From Trichomonas vaginalis G3 (taxonomy: Eukaryota > Parabasalia > Trichomonadida > Trichomonadidae), in contig NC_067207.1 in assembly GCF_026262505.1 (NCBI RefSeq), positions 7,470,082 to 7,534,081 on the forward strand: 64,000 nt of DNA, read 5' to 3'. A model generated the notes under the pieces. That model did not search any database. It was not told where the DNA came from and saw only the letters and a program-made list of their open reading frames with translations. The position numbers and the translations under genes were made by a program. Shown here piece by piece: positions 36,324 to 45,127 of the stretch. Every line of letters starts with the position of its first letter. Within the stretch, counting starts at the first letter, position 1.

Positions 36324-39305
36324 TCAGAACTTCAACTTACGAATAAAGCTTGTTTTAGTCGTTATTGAAAAGTTGAACTTTTCAGCAAAGCAAGGTTGAC
36401 ATGACTTACATAAGTCGAATGCAATCTCTTGACCGTCATGAAGTGCTTTGTAAAGTTTCATTAAACTGAACTCAGAGTCTTTGTCATATGTTCCAACAGG
36501 TATGTGAATGTTCTTATCTTCATTGTAATAGCATTGTATAGCTTCAGGAAACATTTCATTAGCGGTTAAAGCAATAACATCTTGCTTCACGCCTTTCATT
36601 CTGCAGTGAAATGCAACTTCATTTAAATCGTTAGTGAGTAAGTCTATGTAGGTCTTCTTTCCACAGAAAATACTTTTATAAGCTAAACTTTGTTTTCCAG
36701 GTGTTATTTCTGCAAAGTCGCTATGAAATTGACCAAGGTTCTTTCCTATAAGTTCTCTACCGTATCTCTTCTTAAACTCTGCTGCAAGCTTTGGGATGTC
36801 TTCATTATATAAGTGCATACTGTCGGTATCCTGGTAAAATATTTGAAACCCATGTCCTCTGCAGTACAGAATACTTCATTCATAATACGTTTTGACATAG
36901 ACAGAATATTAACACCAAGTGGACAGAAGTTAAAGTGTCTGCAAATGCTTTTCGTTAGCTTGAAAATAGTTTTATCTGAACCATCCAAACCTTCGAACTT
37001 CACTATATGGTTGTAATTTCTTATAGCATATCTTATAGCATCTTTGTCATCTACTATGGTTATTTTTGACTCAATAGGAGATAGAATAGTTTTGCCATAA
37101 ATGCTGTTCAGAATGAGTTTTATAATTTCTTGTAAGGGTTTTCTTCTTTCTTATACTTTAACCTTAACTCAAAAACCTTCTTTACTTCATCTCTTATTCT
37201 CATATCTCTGTTTCCATCGTAATAGTATCCTTGCAACACTTCACATTTGACACCTTGATATTTTATGAGGTCTTGTAATGTTATATGGTCAACATACATG
37301 AGACAGCAAGTGTTTGAACTTCTTGGAACGTTAAGTTCTGGATTTAGTTCAGGGTCGCAAACTATTAAATGAAAGTGTCTGGGTATTACCAATCTCTGTT
37401 ATCTTAATGAGAACAAAGAAGCCAGACATAAACTTTTCACCAATGGGTTCCTTTTGGTCGTCATCGAATAAATGTCTCATGAGATACTCTGTGCTTAACA
37501 TTTCTTCCTTCAATACTTTTGGAATACCTTCTAAAGTATAAAGTCTTGCTATAGCTGAAGGATATAATGAAACAGTGTCGAAGTCAGCAATGAGTTTCTT
37601 TTTGCTCTTTTGTTTCATGTTATCTGACAACATACATCTTCCACCTTGAATGCATCTCGAAATAAATTCTCTTGGTTTATTTGAGAGGTCATAAAGATTT
37701 CCATTCGGGAAGTATACTCTGTTCTCAAACAATTTGTTAGCAATAGAACAAATACTAACGTAGTCATAAACGTTTAAATCAAACTCTTTCAATAAGTCAT
37801 TGCGGAACTTTACAAAACCTTCTCTTAAAATTCTTACATCTTGTTTGCAGTAAAACGTGCTATATTTTTCTAAGTCGAAGTGGTTTTCATCTATTCTGCA
37901 ACCTTTGATGGAATCTATGTTCTTCATAAATGTATCTGCATCATGGATAAACTTACATGCTTCAGAAATGACACCAGTTCTGTTGTCATTTGCTAACAAA
38001 ACACTGCTTGTAGTAGTTATATGGAAATACTTCTTTCGGTCCTGTTTGTAAGTTAAACATAGCAGGAAATAGTTTAAGCTTCTTATTTATAACACTGTAA
38101 GAGTCTTTTATAATAATTGCCCGTCCTTTATATAAACCAGTTATTTGCATTGTTCGTGAACCTTTAATGATGGGAGTTCCTTTCACTTCTGTCATGTGTC
38201 TTAAGATGAAGTTTATGTCATAACTGAGGTTATGGAAATATATTAAACTCTTGTCAGGAAGTCTTTCCAAAAATTCTGTTGCACAGTTTTGACCCCAAAT
38301 ACTTTCACTAACTGAACCATCTTCACTGTCATAACAGATGTTAAAAGCTTTATGAAAGCCATCCGTACTACACTCAAAGTCAGCAAAGAAAACGTGCTCA
38401 GGAATGAATTTACATTTAGCTTTATTTACTTCTTTTGACTCTGCTTTCTTCTTCAGTTGTACACAATACTTTGGAGCATATGTCAAATCTTTAAATGGTG
38501 CAAGGTTCTGTTTATATAAGTCAGTCGTATATGTGAAAAGTTCTCCATAAGAAATAGGTTCGAAATATTTGCACTCCCACAATGTTTTCATAACATCCCA
38601 TAACGGTGTTGTTCTATCATAACGAACTACATATTTATCTTCTCTCTTTGTATAAATCTTCATCTGTTTCTCAATGTTCATTCCACCACAAGCTTGAGAA
38701 TTTCTTTATAGTTTCGAATGAAATATGTTGTCATTGGAAGTCTTTCATTTAGCATGTAGTGGTCTTCAACAAGAAGTAAGTCAATAGTTCTAACAGTTTC
38801 GCATTCTTTTGGTATATATCTCTTTATTTCATTATGTCTTGAGTCATTGAAATAACCAATGGTAACATTGAATGCTATACCAGTTGCGTCAGAAATTTCT
38901 TGTACTTTACTTTGAGGAAAGTCTCTAACACGAATGACTTCTCTCATGTGGTCAATAGTTTCTTCATTTACTCCAGCCTGAATACAAGCATAAACGAAAC
39001 AATTGTCCTCTGTCATAAGTGTTGCAGTTCTTTTGTTCAGTTCATTGAAGATTTGGTAGCGTTCAAGATTTATAGGTAATATGCAAAGATACTTCCATAA
39101 CTGACCGCTTCTTCTTATAAAACTTCTTTTCACCATTATCTTTCCAAAAGCTTTCTATAAGTGGGTTTCCTGTTTGCTTAAGAGCTTCCAAAATGGCTTT
39201 CTGGTCATTTGTCAGTGTGCTTTCATCTCTATATGGTCTCTTTTTTGGTTTGCCTTTCTTTACATCTGACATCGTTAAGCCTTCATATTCTGTTAAATCA
39301 TACAT
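36324..39305 (-). pseudogene. pPolB: Protein-primed DNA polymerase B, broken
   Basis: A broken family-B DNA polymerase of the protein-primed type, read on the minus strand with several breaks (about half a dozen). Exonuclease landmarks DFECST and FHNLSYDINF, palm motif A (DFDTVSLYPSAI), motif B (NSIYGK) and a YxDTDS-type motif C region are all recognisable in the expected order. The region upstream of the exonuclease domain contains a Cys/His-bearing stretch (EDNCFVYACI, VEDHYML) of the OTU-like or terminal-protein-region type seen in Maverick polymerases. This enzyme class replicates linear DNA with protein-capped ends. In its present state it is a fossil. Confidence 0.8.
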
Positions 39306-39307
39306 CT

Positions 39308-39649
39308 TTATTTCGGTAAGATTCTTTTGTTTGTCAAGAAGAAGTCATAGTGCATTTCAACAATACCTGCAGCATTTGCTTCTATCTCTGATATAAAGTT
39401 CTCCTTCAAGAGCTGATGTAGTAATGTTCCAATATTATTGAGGTTTAACGTAGAACATTCATACTTTCCACCAAGTTTATAACATACCATCCATCTCTGT
39501 TGGGAGTTTATTTTAATTTTCTCTAAGAGTCTCATGAAAACCTTACCAAAATGTTTGTGTAAGTAGTCTCTGTTTGGTTCATCTAAAGCTTCGATGTTAA
39601 AGTCAATGAGTCTATTGCCTGACTTCACATTTCTCTTCCTATTCTTCAT
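39308..39649 (-). CDS. Hypothetical element protein (113 aa)
   Basis: A 113-residue frame directly upstream of the polymerase region on the same strand. It has a basic N terminus (KNRKRNVKSGNR), then a predicted helical body with LHKHFGKVFMRLLEKI and LLKENFISEIEANAAGIVEM. No recognised domain or membrane segment. Tight packing against the polymerase suggests co-transcription. Function unknown. Confidence 0.45.
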   Translation of the reverse strand: MKNRKRNVKSGNRLIDFNIEALDEPNRDYLHKHFGKVFMRLLEKIKINSQQRWMVCYKLGGKYECSTLNLNNIGTLLHQLLKENFISEIEANAAGIVEMHYDFFLTNKRILPK

Positions 39650-39727
39650 CTTTCTTTAACCATCTCTCACCTTCTTTTGGTTTGTCGTCAATGGAACGAA
39701 TGACATCGTTAGCTTTGCGAACTTGTT

Positions 39728-40231
39728 CTATAGCACTTTTAAACATCTTCTTCTCTGTTGTTTCAGTGTGTCATCTCTCTTTCGTGTTTCACCAACGTTT
39801 GCATTTGTTATGTCAAACATTTCTCTTCTTACTTCATGTGGTACAGCTCTTCTTGTTTCACCAACGTTTGCATTTGTTATGTCAAACATCTCTTGACGAA
39901 CGTCATGTGAAAGAGCTTTACGAGTATGACCAACGTTTGCATTTGTTATGTCAAACATTTCTCTTCTTACTTCATGAGGTATTGAACGTCTATGATATAA
40001 GTCAATAGCAACGTCATTTAAAGGAAATGCTCTTGCATGGACTTCGTCCTCGCCGCGTTGCGGCTTTATGAACTCATGAATTCTATCATAAGTTATTTCA
40101 CCATTATAGTCATTGAGGATGTCAGCGAGTGCCTTTTTGTTTGTTGTGTAATGCTTTGCAACATCTATATTAGCTTCTGTAAGAAGTTGTTTTATTTCCG
40201 AGTGTTCTAACTTAGACAACTTCCGATACAT
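39728..40231 (-). CDS. SAP-like domain protein with 23-aa repeats (167 aa)
   Basis: A 167-residue protein. Residues 1-45 (LSKLEHSEIKQLL, then KKALADILN) resemble a short helix-extended-loop-helix DNA-binding domain of SAP type. After a linker come three tandem 23-residue repeats (VRREMFDITNANVGETRR pattern), encoded by 69-bp DNA repeats at about 39782-39990. The C terminus is basic. Similar repeat-bearing proteins near polymerase genes could be DNA-associated factors. The SAP assignment is a visual guess; the repeats are certain. Confidence 0.5.
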   Translation of the reverse strand: MYRKLSKLEHSEIKQLLTEANIDVAKHYTTNKKALADILNDYNGEITYDRIHEFIKPQRGEDEVHARAFPLNDVAIDLYHRRSIPHEVRREMFDITNANVGHTRKALSHDVRQEMFDITNANVGETRRAVPHEVRREMFDITNANVGETRKRDDTLKQQRRRCLKVL

Positions 40232-40321
40232 CTTTAGTAGGAAATAAAAAAAATATTTTTGAAAAAATTAGATTAGATTTTTTTAAGTTATTTTTCAAAA
40301 TAATTTAATATTTTTATTTTA

Positions 40322-40795
40322 ATGAAACACATGCAAGATTGCAAGTTCTTTTCATACAATGCTCTCGCTACTGTCATCAAGAATGAGTTCAATAATGCTT
40401 CAAACGTCAATGTTATCTTTAACAAGAAGTTTGTGAAAGAATCTAAGTTTGGTCAGTATGTCAGACCATTAGCTACTGTCATTGACCGCAAACGTTATAC
40501 TTCACAAGAGTTAGCAGTAGTTTTGAAACAAAAGGGTTTCTTCGTGAATGTCAAAGATACTCATTATACTATTATAAAGAACTCCAACATTGACTTCTTC
40601 AGTATTGCTATGAATCTTTCCGAACAGAAAGAATATAAGAAGGGTGAAACAAATGTGAAATATTATTCTTCATCTCTGAAAACAATAACGAACAAAGATG
40701 TTATACAAAAGTTCTTACCAAAGGTTGAAGAAGCTTCTATTGACATTGACGAAGGAAGTGAAATGGTTGAAGAAATTGACCCTGACGTCATTTAA
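40322..40795 (+). CDS. Hypothetical element protein (157 aa)
   Basis: A 157-residue frame, divergent from 39728-40231 across an AT-rich spacer of about 90 bases that probably holds both promoters (ATTTTTATTTTA precedes the start). The body is basic, with ELAVVLKQKGFFVNVKDTHYTI, which could be a small alpha/beta or winged-helix-like domain. The C terminus is very acidic (DIDEGSEMVEEIDPDVI). No family was recognised. Confidence 0.5.
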   Translation: MKHMQDCKFFSYNALATVIKNEFNNASNVNVIFNKKFVKESKFGQYVRPLATVIDRKRYTSQELAVVLKQKGFFVNVKDTHYTIIKNSNIDFFSIAMNLSEQKEYKKGETNVKYYSSSLKTITNKDVIQKFLPKVEEASIDIDEGSEMVEEIDPDVI

Positions 40796-40813
40796 GCAAA
40801 AATATATTTTTGG

Positions 40814-41029
40814 TTAGTCTTCATATCGATATTTTACAACAATTCCCCAATGTATAAACTTTTCATACGCTTTTTCATAAGCTTTATATACCTTCAGAAA
40901 TTTTGCATAATCTTTAGAAGCATTTAGATATTGTTTAAATGCTTTGTATGTCTTCAGAAATTTTGCATAATCTTTTACATGTTGTTCGTTCTCTTCTTCT
41001 GTCATGAGTTCCGAATATTCTAAATTCAT
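40814..41029 (-). CDS. Small repeat protein rich in Tyr/Lys (71 aa)
   Basis: A 71-residue frame containing two copies of a DYAKFLKxYKA segment and further YEKAYEKF, so it is an internally duplicated amphipathic helix. The DNA shows the same short duplication. It is convergent with 40322-40795. Function unknown; small size keeps confidence low. Confidence 0.4.
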   Translation of the reverse strand: MNLEYSELMTEEENEQHVKDYAKFLKTYKAFKQYLNASKDYAKFLKVYKAYEKAYEKFIHWGIVVKYRYED

Positions 41030-41082
41030 GTTCTTTCATATGAGATAAAATTTTATAAAAAAATAAAATTAGCTTAGATTTT

Positions 41083-41907
41083 TTATTCTTCCTCTTTGAA
41101 GTTATCGAAATATTCTGTTATTTTTTCCTTCAGTAATGTTAAGTCTTCTTTGAATGTAAGTATTGTGCAACCTTTGATGTCATAGTGTGTTTGAGGAAGA
41201 GTATTTTTGACAATTTCCTTTATTTGCTCATTCGGTGTCATTGAAATCGGTAAGTTTTCACGATAGAACCAGTTTCTGTCAGATTTGTAAATCTTAGCAA
41301 GGTCATAAAAGCTTTTGTTGTTTCTTCTGACTAAATGCAACATAACCATATCTCTATCTTCTTCTTTCTCCAACTCTTCAGTATATATCATATACTTATA
41401 ACTCTTTTCCTTTCCTTTTGGTACCGAACGTGGTATTCTTTTCTGTATGCTTTTGTCTTTGGATTCAATGACTTCATCTTTTGCTTGAAGTTTCTTTTCC
41501 ATCTCTCCACGTTCTTGTCTATGAATTTCGTCAAGAAGTCTGTAAACATGCCATGCATAACGAGGAGAAGCCCACATTGCAACTGCATTTACTAAAAGTC
41601 TATGAACATAATAACCTCTTAAATTTATTGGCAAATTTTTACGATTTTCATGTGTTTTATGCATGACCGAAAAAAGTCGGTCTAGAGAAATTTCACTCAA
41701 AAGTTCTTGTGTGCTTTGGTTTTTGAACCAGTCGTCTGCGTGTTTAGTGTCTGGAGCAAAACATGCTGTCAAAATACTTTGCATTTGGTACATATCGTCT
41801 TTGACCGAACGAATGAGACGGAGTTGTTTGTTAAACTGAACCCACTCGTATTCTTCATTTATGGCTTCATGGACTATAACTGTTGTTGTGTTCTCTAATG
41901 TTGACAT
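41083..41907 (-). CDS. KilA-N domain protein (about 274 aa)
   Basis: The N-terminal half matches the KilA-N pattern: WFKNQSTQELLSEI, then LRGYYVHRLLVNAVAMWASPRYAWHVYRLLDEI near residues 95-130. A charged coiled-coil linker follows (EMEKKLQAKDEVIESKDKSI) and then a C-terminal alpha/beta region. KilA-N proteins bind DNA and are common in large DNA viruses and in their transposon relatives. I prefer the start at 41907 over the open codon at 41925. The sequence from there (MSTLENTTTV) parallels the start of the related gene at 43764 (MISTIGTTTIQ), and the two share upstream DNA (TCTTTACATACAA and a T-rich block). Confidence 0.7.
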   Translation of the reverse strand: MSTLENTTTVIVHEAINEEYEWVQFNKQLRLIRSVKDDMYQMQSILTACFAPDTKHADDWFKNQSTQELLSEISLDRLFSVMHKTHENRKNLPINLRGYYVHRLLVNAVAMWASPRYAWHVYRLLDEIHRQERGEMEKKLQAKDEVIESKDKSIQKRIPRSVPKGKEKSYKYMIYTEELEKEEDRDMVMLHLVRRNNKSFYDLAKIYKSDRNWFYRENLPISMTPNEQIKEIVKNTLPQTHYDIKGCTILTFKEDLTLLKEKITEYFDNFKEEE

Positions 41908-41925
41908 TACTGTCTTTACATACAA

Positions 41926-42130
41926 AATAAAAAAATAAATAAAAATAAAACTAACTTTATTTTTCTGTGTTAAAGAAATGTTAAAAATTCAGGGTTACAT
42001 ATGTGAAAAGAAGTCACGAACAAATGAAGGTCATAAGATTCAGCACATAATTCTGAATTGAATGGTGTGTCATACATGTCAAGCCGTCAAGAATTGAAGG
42101 AGATACGAGGCTATAAAGATTTTGGATATT
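41926..42130. promoter_or_regulatory. Upstream region shared by two KilA-N-type genes
   Basis: Positions 41910-41990 (TCTTTACATACAA, AT-rich block, AACTTTATTTTTCTGTG, AAATGTTAAAAATTCA) resemble 43765-43850 upstream of the related minus-strand gene. This suggests a duplicated promoter. The rest, to 42130, holds no gene that I can see. Confidence 0.5.
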
Positions 42131-42149
42131 TTCTGACACACACCCTGAG

Positions 42150-42553
42150 GGAAAAGTGACAAAACACGACGATAGAAAAAAGTGACAAAATGGGAGAAAG
42201 TTGTTCCCCGACCAAAATGCAATCATGTCGAAAAAGTGACATTTGTAAAGTTAGACGATAGGATTTCCTGAAAAAGTGCAAGACTTGTTCTGAATCAGGA
42301 CAAGATTTGTCTTGAAAAAATACAAGACTTGTTCTGAAAAAATACAAGACTTGTTCTGAAAAAATACAAGACTTGTCTTGAATCAGGACAATTGTTCTCA
42401 AATTTGAGAACTTTACAAGAAAAACTGACTAAAAAGTGCAAGACTTGTTCTGAATCAGGACAAGATTTGTCTTGAAAAAATACAAGACTTGTTCTGAAAA
42501 AATACAAGACTTGTTCTGAAAAAATACAAGACTTGTCTTGAATCAGGACAAAA
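42150..42553. repeat. Iterated AAAAGTGACA boxes and 160-bp direct repeat
   Basis: Three AAAAGTGACA boxes lie near 42152, 42177 and 42231. They are followed by a 160-bp unit starting AAAAAGTGCAAGACTTGTTC at 42271 and repeated, partly, from 42431. Within it TACAAGACTTGTTCTGAA recurs every 22 bp. Open frames here are repeat artefacts. Iteron-like repeats of this kind are often subterminal in DNA elements, so this may mark an element end or an origin. Confidence 0.8.
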
Positions 42554-42770
42554 CTTTACAAAATGTAAACTTTACATAACCGTTTCTATCGTACATGATA
42601 TTTAGTTGACATTGTAAACTATCTTCATGTAAAGTATGGCGGTTTGAAACAGTCGGGAACCTTCACTTTTTTGACGAACTTTCCGCAGCAATTTTTAAAA
42701 TTTGTGAAAACTCAACGGTTTGACACGTGCCATATGTCATTTTACTCAGAATTTTGTGCTGAATTCAGCA
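42554..42770. other. Non-coding stretch resembling the left flank of element A
   Basis: No gene seen. AACTTTACATAACCGTTTC near 42566 resembles ACTTTACAAAACCGTTAACG near 31499 in the same orientation. This is one of two reasons to suspect a second element starting here. Confidence 0.4.
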
Positions 42771-42831
42771 AAAATAATGTTTATGTTAACATGTTAGATC
42801 TAACACGTTTTCTAACCTCTTTTCTAACATA
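42771..42831 (+). promoter_or_regulatory. 60-bp conserved block with GTTAGATCTAAC, copy 2
   Basis: The same architecture as 31991-32050: AATAATGTTTATGTTA, the palindrome GTTAGATCTAAC, ACGTTTTCTAAC and a second TTTTCTAAC. It forms an inverted pair with 43869-43928 around the KilA-N-related gene remnant. Confidence 0.6.
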
Positions 42832-42879
42832 ACTATTTACAAGCGTTTACATGGTATATGTTGCGATGGTTCATGACTT

Positions 42880-43764
42880 TAAACAGTTTTGTAGCTTCTA
42901 TTTCTTTTTAGTACATCGAATGTTTTAACTATGCCGAAGGTTTCTTTATACTTCTTCTTGACGTCAGATAATAGGAAATCGTCAGCAGTTGGATAGTTTT
43001 TGTTCAGAAATGCTAACATGTCCATTTTATCTTCTGCTGGCTTTTCTGCTTCTTTCTTTAATCTGCATAGTCGTTTCTCATTCTTTCTATCTCTTTGTTG
43101 GAGTAGTTATATTTCCTAATTGCTGCCTTACATTTTGAACATTGCGGGTTCATTTTTGCGTTATACATTGAAAACCAGCTAAAACAACTAAAGCGTCAAT
43201 TGCTCTCTTCATCTCAAACATAGGGTCTTATTTGTTTGTTCCATACTTTGCCTCTTCTATCTTTATCTCTTATTTCCCAAACACATTCAGCAACTAACGA
43301 AACAAAGTTGTCGTAGGTCTTAAATTCTTCAGATTTATATATGTCAGAAACATTCTTATATACCATATCGCAATCTTTGTCCATAACCTTATGGTTGCAA
43401 TGAAAACCAAGGAATTCATAATTTACCTTTCGTATGAATTTTTAATTTCTACTGAGTCAGTTGGTTTCACTTCAATTTCGTCGAATTCAGGAATAGTGAG
43501 TTTTTGTTGTTGGATTTCAGGTAGTTTAGGCAAATGGTCAATAATGTCCTGCATTTCATAAAGATATTCTTCATTTGTTTCATCTTTCGCACTACAGTCT
43601 AAATTACTTGTTAAAAGTTCTTGCTTTATCTTCTGGATTTCTGTTTCAAAAGTATATGAAGAAGGAATGAAGCTTTTCATTTCTACTAACATAGATGTTG
43701 GATTCATGACTAACGAGTTTGGTGCTGTTGTTTGAATTGTTGTTGTGCCGATTGTTGAAATCAT
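42880..43764 (-). pseudogene. KilA-N-type protein relative, broken
   Basis: A minus-strand gene relic. The first part is an open 113-residue frame (43423-43764) starting MISTIGTTTIQTT, like the KilA-N gene at 41083-41907. The rest of the stretch still reads as coding in pieces, including a segment with VAECVWEIRDKDRR. It has a few breaks. The paralogy to 41083-41907 is inferred from the matching start and upstream DNA. Confidence 0.5.
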
Positions 43765-43868
43765 ATCTTTACATACAAGATAAAAATTTTTCTTAGAAAA
43801 AAATTAGCGTTATTTTTCTTTCATAAGGAAATGTCAAAAATTCATGATTTTCGAGAGTTTTAGACCAT

Positions 43869-43928
43869 GTTAGAAAAGTGGTTAGAAAACGTGTTAGATC
43901 TAACATTCTAACATAAACATTATTTTTT
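43869..43928 (-). promoter_or_regulatory. 60-bp conserved block with GTTAGATCTAAC, copy 3 (inverted)
   Basis: The reverse complement matches 31991-32050 almost base for base through AATGTTTATGTTAGAATG and the palindrome GTTAGATCTAAC. It lies about 100 bases upstream of the gene starting at 43764 and points towards it. Confidence 0.6.
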
Positions 43929-44003
43929 GGTGTAAATAAATGGTACCATTAATAATTCCATGACTGTTCTCATTCATGTCTGATTTACATCTAATGAAAA
44001 AGT

Positions 44004-45090
44004 TTAGAAGAATTTTCTTATTCTTTCTGGCATATTTTTGTCTTTCCAGTACTCCCGCTCTAATGGTCCCAGATGTGTTGGCTTTGACTCTCTCAAGTTC
44101 TTAGATGGTATAACATCTTCAACGCCGCCTTCATATCTTACTTTATAAGTGTCATCGTTTGTGTTGTAGCCAAGTATTTCAATAACCACTCCTCGCTTTG
44201 CTTCGTCAATGGTTTCAGCAAGTTTGCCATTACTACTTTCAACTAATTTGTGACGGGTAAACGCAATAGAGTCGTCAGCAGCTTTTATAAGATATCCATT
44301 ACCTTGCGTAGAGTCTACGATATAATAATTTCGACTTACCTTAATTAAACGTTTCTTTGTCAACGGTTTGTCGTCAAGAACTACACGAACTTTTGTACCA
44401 GGAATGAGGGTAAATTGTGTTGAATTTCTGATATTTTGTGTTTGGCTTCGTTTCTTTTGTATATACTTTTCTTCTTGTTGTTGTGTCATTGAATTTGGTG
44501 TATGTCCTGTTGTAGAATGTGTTGAGGAATTATATACTTCGAGAAAATGTTTCATTGTTTCTTCGGTAAAGTCTCGCTCTTGGTTTAAATCTCTGAGCGT
44601 TCTTATGAAGCGGTTTATGATGCCGAGTATGTTATGGTTATGGTCTTCAGTAGTGTAGTGAGTTATGTTATGCTTAATGAGAAATTCTGTGATTTCATTG
44701 CTGAGGTATGCACTGTCTTGGTCTGATGTTAAAGTACTTGGGCTATGTTCTGCTACAAACTTTTGTAAAACTCTTAACACTTCACGAGTTCCTTTATTCC
44801 TCATTGGATATGCATATGCTTTACGAGTGTTAACATTAATGAAGATGAGGAATGGTTTATGTCCTCCTTTTCTGCTTTGAATGAGAGTGTCAAATTGGTA
44901 TGCGTCAGGAGTGTTGGAGTAAATTGGTAAAAAGTAGTCGTAAGGGTTTATTTTTGTTTGATGTACAACATTTTTTTAAAGAACCTTTTCACTTCAGCTC
45001 TGTTAGTAAATCCCCAACTCTTTGCAGCTTCATTGAATTTCTTAAAGACCTCCATGGATGTTGTTCGAATACTTCTTTCAAGCTCATTTA
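44004..45090 (-). pseudogene. rve integrase of Maverick type, broken
   Basis: A long open part (44004-44804, 266 residues) carries the second half of an rve integrase core: TSDQDSAYLS, then the NHNILG region followed by NRFIRTLRDLN and YNSSTHSTTGHTPNSM. After the core comes a C-terminal chromo/SH3-like region (PGTKVRVVLDD, then a KVRYEGGVEDVIPSKNLR segment), the layout known for Maverick integrases. Coding-like sequence continues upstream to about 45090 with one or a few breaks. The enzyme class inserts element DNA into the host genome. Confidence 0.72.
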
Positions 45091-45127
45091 TGTAAAGTTA
45101 AAGATTTTATTCTAGGCTCAAGCGCGT

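Noticed and set aside
42014-42507. Minus-strand frames with repeated SCIFSEQVL-type peptides
   Set aside because: They are translations of the 22-bp and 160-bp DNA repeats; no independent coding signal.
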